DNA from: an uncultured Nitrospina sp.
GTDB lineage: Bacteria > Nitrospinota > Nitrospinia > Nitrospinales > VA-1
Reading direction: 5' to 3'
DNA length: 11,391 nucleotides
Assembly: GCA_950072225.1 (NCBI GenBank)
Contig: CATMOP010000033.1
Span: 1 to 11,391 of the forward strand
Position numbers and translations under genes: made by a program. Each line of letters starts with the position of its first letter. The stretch's first letter is position 1. The notes under the pieces were generated by a model. That model saw nothing but the letters and a program-made list of their open reading frames with translations. It was not told the origin of the DNA and did no database searches. Shown piece by piece: positions 1 through 6,927 of the stretch.

Positions 1-776
1 ATTTCTTTATAACGGACATTCTCAAACAACCCCTGGATGCGTTCGGTATGTTCCCTCGAAGTAAGGGGGATCTTTTTAACCTTTTTCAATGCCGAAAGGC
101 GGTCGAGTGCCGTTTCAGCTTCCGGGGTCCGCTCATGATTGGGATATTGGATGTGAAGCTGGCGAAAGTTCAGATAAGCTTCCGTTTTTTCCCCTAATTC
201 TTCCTGGACTTCAGCCAGTTGGAAAGTCATTTCAGGAAGAAATTCGCGAAATTTCTGGTACCTGAAATCCTTGGTAGTTTTCAGGATGGTTTCTTCCAGC
301 GTTTTCATTCCTGCTTCTTTTTCCCCCAACTGAATTTGTGCCTCCGCAAGAATCAACTGAACTTTGGGATAGAGAAGGGTATTGGGGGTGAGTTCCAGCA
401 ATTTCAAAGCGTTATCCCAGGCTTTTATATATTTGCCGGATTGTGCCTGCGCCTGGATTAAATGGAACCGGATGTAGTCTCCCACATCGTCATAATTTTT
501 GATCAATGGTTCGAGAAGCTTTATGGCCTCTTCCGGCTTTTCTTGCTCCGCGTGAATAAGGGCAAGTAAAAACCGGGCGCGTTTGGCTTCCACAGAATTT
601 GGGTATTGGTTTTGCAGGGCCAGGAGCTTGTTTTTAGCTTTGGCCCATTCTTTTTTCTGGAAAAGAATTTTAGCTTCTTCATAGCGTTGGTCTTTGTTTT
701 CGGCGAAACCTGTTTGAGCAAGACTTAGAAAAATAGCCAGGAAGCAAGCGGACACTTTGGGTAGGAGAGAGAGCAA
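1..776 (-). other. Secreted TPR domain resembling the N-terminus of soluble lytic murein transglycosylase (second half of the miaA ORF, possible separate gene)
   Basis: After the MiaA part the same frame encodes LLPKVSACFLAIFLSLAQTGFA followed by ENKDQRY. This looks like a Sec signal peptide with a lysine, a hydrophobic core and a GFA cleavage site. Helical repeats follow, with phrases such as AKILFQKKEWAKAKNKLLAL, QYPNSVEAKRARFLLAL, LILAEAQIQLGEKEAGMKTL and FRQLHIQYPNHERTPEAE, then PLTSREHTERIQGLFENVRY. The order and wording match the superhelical N-terminal domain of Slt-type lytic transglycosylases, which cleave peptidoglycan in the periplasm; the catalytic domain would lie left of the window. 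Candidate independent starts are TTG 776 (behind GAGAGA, giving the best signal peptide), GTG 755 and ATG 839. YfgC-like or other periplasmic TPR proteins are alternatives, since the catalytic part is not visible. Confidence 0.6.
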
Positions 777-1676
777 TTTATCTCTCAGGGATTCGGGAGT
801 GTCATTTTGGTTTGCTGGCAGGGACTGGGCGTTCCTCATTTTTCTGAACCAGGTCAACTGTCTTTTGGCATAATGCCGGGTTTCCCTTTTAATCTCATAG
901 GCCGTGCGGTCCATAGTCAATTTGCCCTGGTGGTATTGAACCATTTGTGCATAACCGATACTTTTGAAGGGTTTCAGGTCCGGGCTGTAGCCACGGTCTA
1001 AAATGCTTTGCACCTCATCGGCCAGTCCCTGCTCGATCATTTTATCCACCCGCTGATCGATTTGGGAATACAATTCCGACCTTTCTCTCTCCAAAATGAA
1101 AGTGTGAATGGGGAATTGGCTTGGGGCCGGGGAGTCTCCATCGTGAAATTCTGAAAAACGTTTTCCGGTATCCAGGTAAACTCCTAAAGCGCGTTCGATG
1201 CGCAGGGAATCTGTTTCGCAAATTTTTGCGGCGTATTCGGGGTCAACGCGCTGAAGTTCCCGAAATACTCTTTCGACGCCCTGATCACGGATGTCTTGCC
1301 GGATTTTTTCCCGGACTTCAGGAGAACCTCCTTCTGCGCAATCGTAATCCTCGGTCAGGACTTTTATATACAATCCGGTGCCGCCAACCAGAATGGGAAT
1401 TTTATCACGATCCATGAGCTCACTGATGATTTTCAAGCCCCGTAATTTAAAATCGAAGGCGTTAAATTCCTCATCAGGATCAAGAATATCGATCAAATGA
1501 TGGGGGATTTCCTCCCTTGCCGAAAGCGAGGGTTTAGCGGTGCCGATGTCGAAATATTTATAAACCTGCAAAGAATCGGCACTGATGATTTCCGTATCCA
1601 GCTTCCGGGCCAGGGCCAGAGCGGTTTCACTTTTGCCTGAAGTCGTTGGGCCGGTCAGTATAATTAAAGGAAGCAT
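1..1676 (-). CDS. miaA: tRNA dimethylallyltransferase MiaA, reading in frame into a secreted TPR / lytic-transglycosylase-like protein (partial, runs off left edge)
   Basis: MiaA transfers a dimethylallyl group from DMAPP to N6 of A37 in tRNAs that read UNN codons; it is cytoplasmic. My reverse-strand translation gives the P-loop GPTTSGKS (residues 9-16), the substrate motif ISADSLQVY (31-39), DIGTAKP (43-49), HHLIDILDP (59-67), GGTGLY (98-103) and the C-terminal RHYAKRQLTWFRK just before residue 280. The ATG at 1676 has a strong Shine-Dalgarno (GGAAGGA, 4-nt spacer). MiaA proteins are usually about 300-316 residues. Here the natural end falls near residue 307 (LLPK), but there is no stop, and the frame stays open to base 1 (558 codons), passing through a signal peptide and TPR-like helices. 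It may be a true fusion, a stop-codon loss with internal restart, or a single-base sequence error. The MiaA identity is near certain; the fused state is only what the sequence shows. Confidence 0.9.
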   Translation of the reverse strand, partial: MLPLIILTGPTTSGKSETALALARKLDTEIISADSLQVYKYFDIGTAKPSLSAREEIPHHLIDILDPDEEFNAFDFKLRGLKIISELMDRDKIPILVGGTGLYIKVLTEDYDCAEGGSPEVREKIRQDIRDQGVERVFRELQRVDPEYAAKICETDSLRIERALGVYLDTGKRFSEFHDGDSPAPSQFPIHTFILERERSELYSQIDQRVDKMIEQGLADEVQSILDRGYSPDLKPFKSIGYAQMVQYHQGKLTMDRTAYEIKRETRHYAKRQLTWFRKMRNAQSLPANQNDTPESLRDKLLSLLPKVSACFLAIFLSLAQTGFAENKDQRYEEAKILFQKKEWAKAKNKLLALQNQYPNSVEAKRARFLLALIHAEQEKPEEAIKLLEPLIKNYDDVGDYIRFHLIQAQAQSGKYIKAWDNALKLLELTPNTLLYPKVQLILAEAQIQLGEKEAGMKTLEETILKTTKDFRYQKFREFLPEMTFQLAEVQEELGEKTEAYLNFRQLHIQYPNHERTPEAETALDRLSALKKVKKIPLTSREHTERIQGLFENVRYKE

Positions 1677-1688
1677 AAATTCCTTCCA

Positions 1689-1702
1689 CCCTCTAGCGAG
1701 GG
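1689..1702 (-). promoter_or_regulatory. Small hairpin just upstream of the miaA ribosome binding site
   Basis: CCCTC-TAGC-GAGGG is a perfect 5-bp stem with a 4-nt loop. On the minus strand it ends two bases before the GGAAGGA Shine-Dalgarno of miaA. It could influence translation initiation or be part of the local repeat cluster. A related, less perfect sequence (CCTCTTAGCAAGGGG) sits upstream of the gene that starts at 6608. No function is shown. Confidence 0.25.
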
Positions 1703-1760
1703 AGGCAGATAGCAAGGGCTTTTTCAGCCGAGTAACCCATCGTCCGCTCATAAATGCTAT

Positions 1761-1812
1761 TGCTAGTCGGCCCCACGCCTAGTGGTTGCTAGTCGGCTCC
1801 ACGACCAGTGGT
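1761..1812. repeat. Tandem pair of a dispersed 26-bp intergenic repeat
   Basis: Two adjacent 26-bp units (1761-1786 and 1787-1812) both start TGCTAGTCGG and end CAGTGGT or TAGTGGT, and differ at three positions. The core GGCCCCACGCCTAGTGG contains the inverted pair CCAC/GTGG, and CTAG occurs in both arms. Four more copies lie at about 4451, 4542, 4640 and 6701. This pair lies between miaA and the 164-aa gene. Confidence 0.8.
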
Positions 1813-1823
1813 TGTTCATTGCC

Positions 1824-1840
1824 ACCGGCCGCTGGCCGGT
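1824..1840 (-). terminator. GC-rich hairpin directly after the stop of the 164-aa gene
   Basis: ACCGGCC-GCT-GGCCGGT is a perfect 7-bp inverted repeat with a 3-nt loop, touching the TAA stop (1842-1840) of the minus-strand gene. Its position suits a transcript-end structure, but no T-tract follows on the minus strand, so it may be an incomplete terminator or an RNA-stabilising stem. Confidence 0.4.
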
Positions 1841-2334
1841 TAGAGCCAGTTATATTCTGTAGCGATATTGTTATAGTCGTGCCAGTTTTGCGCATCCGCG
1901 TTTTCCAGCATGTATTCGTCCATGGCCAGTACCAGCGGGTGGCCCTTGTTGACAAACGACGCTACCGTAGGAAACCTCAAGACAAAAGTTGTGACCGCGG
2001 TTTTACCCAATACCATGATATCCGCATCTTTTAAGACCGTCTGGAGGACCTCATCTGCATTTTCCGGAGTGATCGACTGGAATAATTCCGCTGTTTTCTC
2101 TTCCAGTTCGGGGTGCTCATCGCAAACGATAGCGGCGTTCATCTGCAATTCTAGGATCTTTTGGTAATCGGTTTCATCGTATTCCCCTTCCATCCGGCCT
2201 TCTTCCCAGGCCGACCCTTCCAGATTGCGTTCTCCCTTGCTGTCTCTACGTTCAGACGTTTCTGAAAATGCCAGATTTGCTTCATCCAGCAGAATTTTGG
2301 CTTTAACTTCCGCGCTGGTTTCCGTGGTGGACAT
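1840..2334 (-). CDS. Uncharacterised acidic 164-aa protein
   Basis: I do not recognise this protein. It starts MSTTETSAEVKAKILLDEAN and ends ATEYNWL. It is rich in Glu and Asp, with a hydrophilic, probably flexible stretch around residues 25-55 (ETSERRDSKGERNLEGSAWE). A more ordered, helical-looking second half follows (ILELQMNAAIVCDEHPELEE; then VLGKTAVTTFVLRFPTVASF). There is no signal peptide, membrane helix or clear metal motif, so it is probably cytoplasmic. It is transcribed away from the radical SAM gene and toward miaA, with a 163-bp gap holding a hairpin and two repeat units, so it is probably not in a tight operon. The Shine-Dalgarno is weak (GGAG about 13 nt before ATG). Confidence that it is a real gene rests on its amino-acid make-up and the lack of a better ORF. 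Confidence 0.7.
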   Translation of the reverse strand: MSTTETSAEVKAKILLDEANLAFSETSERRDSKGERNLEGSAWEEGRMEGEYDETDYQKILELQMNAAIVCDEHPELEEKTAELFQSITPENADEVLQTVLKDADIMVLGKTAVTTFVLRFPTVASFVNKGHPLVLAMDEYMLENADAQNWHDYNNIATEYNWL

Positions 2335-2630
2335 AACTTGTTTCGTGCTCCAATAAACTATAGGGTGAATACCGGGTCACTGCCGAGCCTGGTTTCCTGA
2401 GTATTTCAGGGAACTTTACCGATCCCTGCCCGATTTTGATTAATAGTAGTGATGGCAATATGTTAGCATTAACTTAGTAGATTCCAAAAATTAAAAGCAA
2501 ATTCGCACTTCCGGGGAATTACGTGGGCTTTTATTCAAAGTCTTTTTTCCCTTCCCGCTATCCAATTTGTGGAATCGATTTTGTGCTAGCATACGATTCA
2601 TAGAAAAAACTGCGTTTACAGGAACCTGTT
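2335..2630. promoter_or_regulatory. Divergent intergenic region between the 164-aa gene and the radical SAM gene
   Basis: This 296-bp spacer must hold the promoters of both flanking genes. Visible elements are an imperfect hairpin at 2393-2413 (TTTCCTGA / TCAGGGAA, loop GTATT, one G-T pair) and an extended -10-like word TGCTAGCAT at 2584-2592, with no good -35 at normal spacing. There is also an Ala/Thr-free AT-rich stretch around 2440-2500. Directly before ATG 2631 is ACAGG-AA-CCTGT (2618-2629), which contains the AGGA ribosome binding site, so the site itself lies in a small inverted repeat. I see no coding sequence here. Confidence 0.35.
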
Positions 2631-4454
2631 ATGAAGAAGGTCATGTTGATATTTCCGCCGGAATGGGTGCCAACCGCCCCTTATCTGGCATTGCCGAGTT
2701 TGGCGGCGGTTCTGCGTCAGAATGGCATTGAGACCGTGCTCAAAGATATAAACGTGGAGATGTTTGACCACTTTTTCACTTCCGGATTCCTGTTGTTTGT
2801 CAAAAGCAAAATACAGGCCCGGTTGAGGGCGTTGAGACAGAGAGAGCAGGGAGAAAGGTTAAGCCCTGAAGACGCCGAACTGAAACAAATGCTCGGCGAC
2901 TACCAGCTTATCGACCTGGACCACCATATTAGCAAAGTGGCTCGTGCCAAGAAGATCATGCGGGGGCCGGAATTTTATGAGATCGAAAAAGCCGAATGGG
3001 CGCTCAACGCTTTCCGGGAAGTCATGGAATATATTTCTGTCTGCTACTTTCCCGCCAGTATCAATTTTTATCCGGTCGAGAGCAACCTCAACGTGTACCG
3101 GCCCTGGGTCTCTGAAGATCTTTTAAAAGTTCCCTACGACAAGCAGGTCAATGTTTATGCCGACATCTGCCGTCAGTTGGTGTTGAGATCCATCAAAAAA
3201 GAAAACCCCGATGTCGTCGGCATCTCCATTGGCACCCCGGTACAATTGATGGCGGGCATCACCTTTGCCACACTAATCAAAGAGGCTTATCCCGATATTC
3301 ATGTGACCGTTGGCGGCAACGTCATCACCCGGCTCAAGGATGAATTTGCCAAATTGCCACATTTCTTTGGCAAGGTGTTCGATTCGATGATCACCTATGA
3401 GGGCGAGCACGCCCTGGTCTGGCTGGTAGAAGCGCTGGCGGGCAAACGGAAAATGTCCGAAGTCTCCAACCTCATCTATAAAGATGAAGAAGGCAGCATG
3501 CACGTCAACGACACCTATCAGGAAAATGTTACCGAATTGCCGCCACCAGATTTTGACGGTATGCCGTGGGAAAAATATTTTTCGCCAGAAAAACTCGTGC
3601 CCTATCTTGGCACGCGCGGTTGTTACTGGGGCAAATGCACGTTTTGCGATCACGGTGCAGGTTATATCGACCAGTTCCGCGCCAAGCATGCCGAGCAGAT
3701 CGTCGATGAACTGGAATACCTGAAAAACAAACTCAACGCCAAACATTTTATGTTTACCGATGAGTCGTTTCCGCCGGCCTTATTCATAAAACTTCCACCA
3801 ATGATGGTCGAACGCGATCTTGGCATTTACTGGACCACACTCATCCGATTTGAATCGCAATTGCTGGATCCCAAGTTATGGGACATGGCACATAAATCCG
3901 GTTGCCGGTCTCTGTATTACGGGCTGGAGTCGGCCAACGAACGCATCATCAAACTGGTGAAGAAAGATACCGATATCAAGGCCGCGAAAATCAACCTGGA
4001 GCAGGCCAAGCGGGTGGGCATCTGGAGCCACGTGATGTGTTTTTATGGGTTCCCCAGCGAAACTCCGGAAGAGGCCGAAGACACGCGACAGTTCCTGATA
4101 CAGAACCAGGGCATGATTCCATCGGTGGAAATGTATTTTTTCGTGCTGTATAAAAGTGCTCCGGTGATGTTCCAGACCGAGGAATACAAAATAAGGGTCA
4201 AGGAAAACCCCGAGCACGACCTGGCTCTGGATTTTTATTACACCCCGGATTCGGGCCAGACCACGGAAGAAGCGATGGCGCGATACGAAGACTTTTACCG
4301 TAACGATTTCGATCCCTGGGCACTGCGCATCAATGCCCGCGAGCACGTTTTACTGTATATCACGCATTTCGGCACCAGCGATTTGCCAGACCTCTATGTG
4401 AAAAACCATCGCGAAGCGCATGAAAGTAACCTCGCCCCCGAAGTAATGCTCTAG
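2631..4454 (+). CDS. B12-binding-domain radical SAM protein
   Basis: The 607-aa protein starts MKKVMLIFPPEWVPTAPYLA, the usual entry of a cobalamin-binding Rossmann domain. The domain resumes at about 192-235 with NPDVVGISIGTPVQLMAGI and VTVGGNVI. Between these lies an unusual, charged, mostly helical insertion of roughly 130 residues (about 60-190). The radical SAM core follows, with GTRGCYWGKCTFCDHG. The 4Fe-4S ligands would be C331, C336 and C339, spaced CX4CX2C rather than the common CX3CX2C. Later come FMFTDESF, LYYGLESANERIIKLVKKDT and a VMCFYGFPSETPEEAEDT loop, all typical of this superfamily. Such enzymes methylate or rearrange lipids, cofactors or peptides; the substrate cannot be read here. 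The start is supported by AGGA with a 7-nt spacer. No maturation partner or precursor peptide is adjacent. The TAG stop lies inside a repeat copy. Confidence 0.88.
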   Translation: MKKVMLIFPPEWVPTAPYLALPSLAAVLRQNGIETVLKDINVEMFDHFFTSGFLLFVKSKIQARLRALRQREQGERLSPEDAELKQMLGDYQLIDLDHHISKVARAKKIMRGPEFYEIEKAEWALNAFREVMEYISVCYFPASINFYPVESNLNVYRPWVSEDLLKVPYDKQVNVYADICRQLVLRSIKKENPDVVGISIGTPVQLMAGITFATLIKEAYPDIHVTVGGNVITRLKDEFAKLPHFFGKVFDSMITYEGEHALVWLVEALAGKRKMSEVSNLIYKDEEGSMHVNDTYQENVTELPPPDFDGMPWEKYFSPEKLVPYLGTRGCYWGKCTFCDHGAGYIDQFRAKHAEQIVDELEYLKNKLNAKHFMFTDESFPPALFIKLPPMMVERDLGIYWTTLIRFESQLLDPKLWDMAHKSGCRSLYYGLESANERIIKLVKKDTDIKAAKINLEQAKRVGIWSHVMCFYGFPSETPEEAEDTRQFLIQNQGMIPSVEMYFFVLYKSAPVMFQTEEYKIRVKENPEHDLALDFYYTPDSGQTTEEAMARYEDFYRNDFDPWALRINAREHVLLYITHFGTSDLPDLYVKNHREAHESNLAPEVML

Positions 4455-4471
4455 CCACTCGGCGTGGGGCC
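4451..4471. repeat. Dispersed repeat copy overlapping the radical SAM stop codon
   Basis: CTAG followed by CCACTCGGCGTGGGGCC is the reverse-oriented copy of the repeat at 1761. Its leading CTAG contains the TAG stop codon (4452-4454) of the radical SAM gene. A CTAGCA arm recurs about 20 bases further on (near 4492), as if the copy were split by an insertion. Confidence 0.7.
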
Positions 4472-4649
4472 AATAAGTCGATACCCGTCAAGCTAGCAAT
4501 GGCCGTTGCGCATTTAACAATCATTGTTTAAACATTCTCTTGGCCCTACGCCTAGTGGGCGGAGAACCTCCGCTGGTAAAGTTGATGTTTTCATCTTACG
4601 CGCCGAAACTATAATTTGTTTTTCGGGCTTTTGCCATCTGCCTCCACGG
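4455..4649. other. Convergent intergenic region with three repeat copies
   Basis: The 195 bp between two converging genes holds most of one repeat copy (to 4471), a second copy at 4542-4559 (GGCCCTACGCCTAGTGGG) and the start of a third at 4640. At 4603-4626 there is a weak hairpin, CCGAAA / TTTCGG with a 12-nt AT-rich loop, followed by GCTTTTG; it could end transcription from the left, but support is poor. A short near-palindrome, AACAATCATTGTT, lies near 4517-4529. No gene is visible. Confidence 0.5.
4542..4559. repeat. Dispersed repeat copy (core only)
   Basis: GGCCCTACGCCTAGTGGG differs from the core of the 1761 copy by one base (C to T) over the first 17 positions, in the same orientation. 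The outer CTAG arm is not preserved here. Confidence 0.6.
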
Positions 4650-4660
4650 CTAGTGGTTGG
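4640..4660. repeat. Dispersed repeat copy overlapping the stop codon of the minus-strand gene
   Basis: A diverged copy containing CTCCACGGCTAGTGGTTGG. Read on the minus strand, its AACCACTAG supplies the last two codons (Asn-His) and the TAG stop (4652-4650) of the 652-aa protein. This is the second case in the window of the repeat providing a gene's stop. Confidence 0.6.
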
Positions 4661-6608
4661 GTCTTTTAAAGCTACGCATTTGCGGCAGGGTGCCATCGAA
4701 CTCTGCTTGTTCTGGGGCGGGTTGGATTTCTTTTTTCGCTTCCGGCTCCTTTTTCTCTAATAGGAATACGCAGAGGTCGGGGTTGACCTGGTTTTCCGGG
4801 CACATCTTCACATGCTGGCGGAAAAAGGGCATATTGCCAATCGGATCATTGTAAAGTTTATCCAGTCCATAATGCTCAAACAGGCCTTCCAGAGGACGCG
4901 GCCCGACCAGGTAGAGGAATCCACCGGGCAGAAGGATCCCCGCCAAAGTCTTCAGCATGCTTTCGCAGGCTTCACGGTCTTGATGATACATGAACGGAAG
5001 CCATTTAAAGATCAGCCCGTATTTGGAGGTATAGGCGTGGGCGATATTTTCCTTTTCCGGCAGAAACGATACCTTTTCCAGATTTTTCAACTGGTCGCGT
5101 GATGTGGCGTAGTTCCACAACAATTGTGCGTTTTTCTGTGCAAACTCCGGGTCGCTGAACAGGACAGTGTATTCACGTTCTTTGGTGCAATCGATGCAAC
5201 CGGCCAGAACGGTGTCAAATGTGTGAATGAGAACCCTGTTTATTTTTTCCAGCCGTTGGGGCATGTTCGGGGCCATTTCCATGTAGTAGAACATCTGGTC
5301 GAGCACCATCGGTTGCAGGGAGGACTCATCAATATCGGCCGCACCTTCGGGATAAAACGGAACCGTATATTGCGCCTTGACCGGATCGACCAGCGGGGGT
5401 TCCCCGTTGAAGAACCATTTCCAGGTAAACGGGGGCTGGGGTTGTTCTTTGGTTGGATACGTCTGGGGACGGAGTCCCCAGATGGGATCGAAAGGAATTT
5501 CCCTGCTAAGTTTCCCTTCCAGCAGACTGAACGATTGTGTTCCCACTCTGACTTCCCGCCCAATGGGCGGTTTTTTTATTCCTCCGCAATTGATGTAGGG
5601 AAAAGTGATCGGGTCATCATAAGAAGTGACTTTGTAAAGGTAGCCGTCTTGCGCGGTGATGACTATTTTCTGCTTGTCATCGAAATAGCGTACAGGTGCG
5701 TGTTTTTGCGACGTCCAGGTGATCTCATGTGAGGCCATAGGGTCCATGAATATTTTTTTGATGTCTTTGCCTTCCGGTCCCTGTGGTTCAAAAAACGCCG
5801 AAAAAATATTGAATGCCTCTTTCGAGGGATAAGTGGGAAGACCACGATACCTCAGGGGCGGCAATTCCTCTTCCCGCGACTGGTCGTTATAGATGCCCCA
5901 GATGAATTCGAACACCGCTCCACCGGTTCCGGGCAAGGTGGACTGGAAAAGTTCAACGACCGGAATCAGGTCGAGCCGGGCCCAGTTGACCTGGAACATG
6001 AAACTGATAAAAAGAGATTTGTCAAAACTTCCTTCGTGCAGGGCGTAGAGTCCATCTTTAGTTAGTTGGATATTGTATTTGCCGTCTCCCTGATGAACCA
6101 TGTGTTCATCATCATAAAAATATTTTACCTCGGAGAAGGGGACGCGCCAGGCTTCGGCGGCTTTTTCGCGCAGGGCATCGAGCGGTATTTTTTCCCAACC
6201 GTCATGACTGCTGATGTCGATTTGCGTCTGGAAGGTTTTGGCACGTGGTTTGATGCCGACCCATTGCCGACTGTCGAGTTGCATCCTGGCCTGGGCCAGT
6301 TGCGTCTCACCGGAATTATCATCGTGGGTCCATAGGGCCTCATGCAGAGGATGGCCTTCCGGATCGGAACAGAGAAAACGCCTGCCCTTATCGTTGTAAA
6401 AGACTATATGTCCGGTCGGATTGACGATGACACGGGTATTGGCCATGCTGGCAGACCCATTTTCGAACCACAGGGTGCTTCCTTCATGCTCCTGGGATTC
6501 CAGATGGGGAATTTTCTTTTCCAGTTCTGTGGCAAACTCAAGGTTCCCGGCGAAGGTTAGCGAACCTTCCCAGGTTAATGCATTGATCAGCTTTTCTATT
6601 TTTTTCAT
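4650..6608 (-). CDS. Uncharacterised 652-aa protein with a methyltransferase-like C-terminus
   Basis: I do not recognise a named family. The protein starts MKKIEKLINALTWEGSLTFA and shows no signal peptide or membrane segment. The N-terminal two thirds contain beta-rich stretches (RVIVNPTGHIVFYNDKGRRF; later KIVITAQDGYLYKVTSYDDP) and a distinctive LPPLRYRGLPTYPSKEAF segment. From about residue 460 the pattern resembles a class I SAM methyltransferase: VLAGCIDCTKEREYTVLFSDPEFA, then YGLIFKWLPFMY and TLAGILLPGGFLYLVGP (LPGG at 560-563). The usual glycine-rich SAM loop (GxGxG) is not seen, so the domain may be inactive or divergent. The Lys/Glu/Pro-rich tail ends in a repeat-derived Asn-His-stop. 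I chose ATG 6608 because GAGGAG lies upstream, although the spacer is long (13 nt). A longer reading from GTG 6704 would begin inside an intergenic repeat and is unlikely. Confidence 0.75.
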   Translation of the reverse strand: MKKIEKLINALTWEGSLTFAGNLEFATELEKKIPHLESQEHEGSTLWFENGSASMANTRVIVNPTGHIVFYNDKGRRFLCSDPEGHPLHEALWTHDDNSGETQLAQARMQLDSRQWVGIKPRAKTFQTQIDISSHDGWEKIPLDALREKAAEAWRVPFSEVKYFYDDEHMVHQGDGKYNIQLTKDGLYALHEGSFDKSLFISFMFQVNWARLDLIPVVELFQSTLPGTGGAVFEFIWGIYNDQSREEELPPLRYRGLPTYPSKEAFNIFSAFFEPQGPEGKDIKKIFMDPMASHEITWTSQKHAPVRYFDDKQKIVITAQDGYLYKVTSYDDPITFPYINCGGIKKPPIGREVRVGTQSFSLLEGKLSREIPFDPIWGLRPQTYPTKEQPQPPFTWKWFFNGEPPLVDPVKAQYTVPFYPEGAADIDESSLQPMVLDQMFYYMEMAPNMPQRLEKINRVLIHTFDTVLAGCIDCTKEREYTVLFSDPEFAQKNAQLLWNYATSRDQLKNLEKVSFLPEKENIAHAYTSKYGLIFKWLPFMYHQDREACESMLKTLAGILLPGGFLYLVGPRPLEGLFEHYGLDKLYNDPIGNMPFFRQHVKMCPENQVNPDLCVFLLEKKEPEAKKEIQPAPEQAEFDGTLPQMRSFKRPNH

Positions 6609-6700
6609 TTTTTCACGTGAACTCCTCTTAGCAAGGGGCCAATTTATAATAACCCTCGTGTGTCCGCAAGATAAAGTTATGTCCCCGGGCCGGATCGGGC

Positions 6701-6726
6701 CCACTCGGCGTGGGGCCAGCTAGCAG
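6701..6726. repeat. Dispersed repeat copy upstream of the 652-aa gene
   Basis: CCACTCGGCGTGGGGCC followed by AGCTAGCAG matches the 4451 copy over its 17-base core and the 1761 copies over the CTAGCA arm. It lies in the divergent region between the minus-strand gene starting at 6608 and the TPR gene. Confidence 0.7.
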
Positions 6727-6782
6727 TGCTCATTAGGCCGAGAAGCCGTTTGCCCGCAATATAAAGATATTGCAAGTTTCCT

Positions 6783-6797
6783 GCGGAGGCTCTCCGC
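6783..6797. promoter_or_regulatory. Perfect hairpin just upstream of the TPR-gene promoter
   Basis: GCGGAG-GCT-CTCCGC is a 6-bp GC-rich stem with a 3-nt loop, ending four bases before the -35 box. It has no T-tract after it. It may be a protein-binding site or a remnant of an intergenic palindrome. Confidence 0.35.
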
Positions 6798-6801
6798 CTT
6801 G

Positions 6802-6830
6802 TTGACAGGGGGCGGTTTGGCCTTTATAAT
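6802..6830 (+). promoter_or_regulatory. Consensus sigma-70 promoter of the TPR gene
   Basis: TTGACA (6802-6807) and TATAAT (6825-6830) are separated by exactly 17 bp, a full match to the housekeeping promoter consensus. Transcription would start near 6837, leaving a leader of about 130 nt before the TPR gene. Confidence 0.85.
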
Positions 6831-6871
6831 TCATAGTCTAAATCCGTGAAATATAAACTGTTTTCAGCATT

Positions 6872-6927
6872 TTCCGATTTCGCAGGGCCGGGATGAACGG
6901 CGGTCTTGGGGTTCGGAAGTTTTTTTT
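6872..6927 (+). promoter_or_regulatory. Structured leader with a terminator-like T-tract before the TPR gene
   Basis: TTCCGA (6872-6877) pairs with TCGGAA (6913-6918), enclosing a smaller stem GCCG/CGGC (6887-6890 and 6898-6901). One base later comes a run of eight Ts (6920-6927). The order of promoter, branched stem, T-run and gene is that of an attenuator. The outer stem is only 6 bp, so this is suggestive. I could not match it to a known riboswitch. Confidence 0.35.

Noticed and set aside
219..461. 80-codon plus-strand open frame at the left end
   Set aside because: It is antisense to the TPR-like continuation of the miaA ORF, which has clear helical-repeat character.
1761..1812. CRISPR-like tandem repeats
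   Set aside because: Only two abutting units with no spacer, differing at three positions, with other copies dispersed elsewhere; this is an intergenic repeat, not an array.
3273..3746. 157-codon minus-strand open frame inside the radical SAM gene
   Set aside because: It covers the conserved radical SAM and cobalamin motifs on the opposite strand; no independent evidence for coding.
5124..5732. 202-codon plus-strand open frame inside the 652-aa gene
   Set aside because: It lies antisense to a protein with coherent coding character and has no recognisable domain or ribosome binding site; it is a shadow frame.
6609..6704. Longer start (GTG 6704) for the 652-aa protein, adding 32 residues
   Set aside because: The added stretch begins inside an intergenic repeat copy, has no Shine-Dalgarno and looks non-protein-like, while ATG 6608 has GAGGAG upstream and a natural N-terminus.
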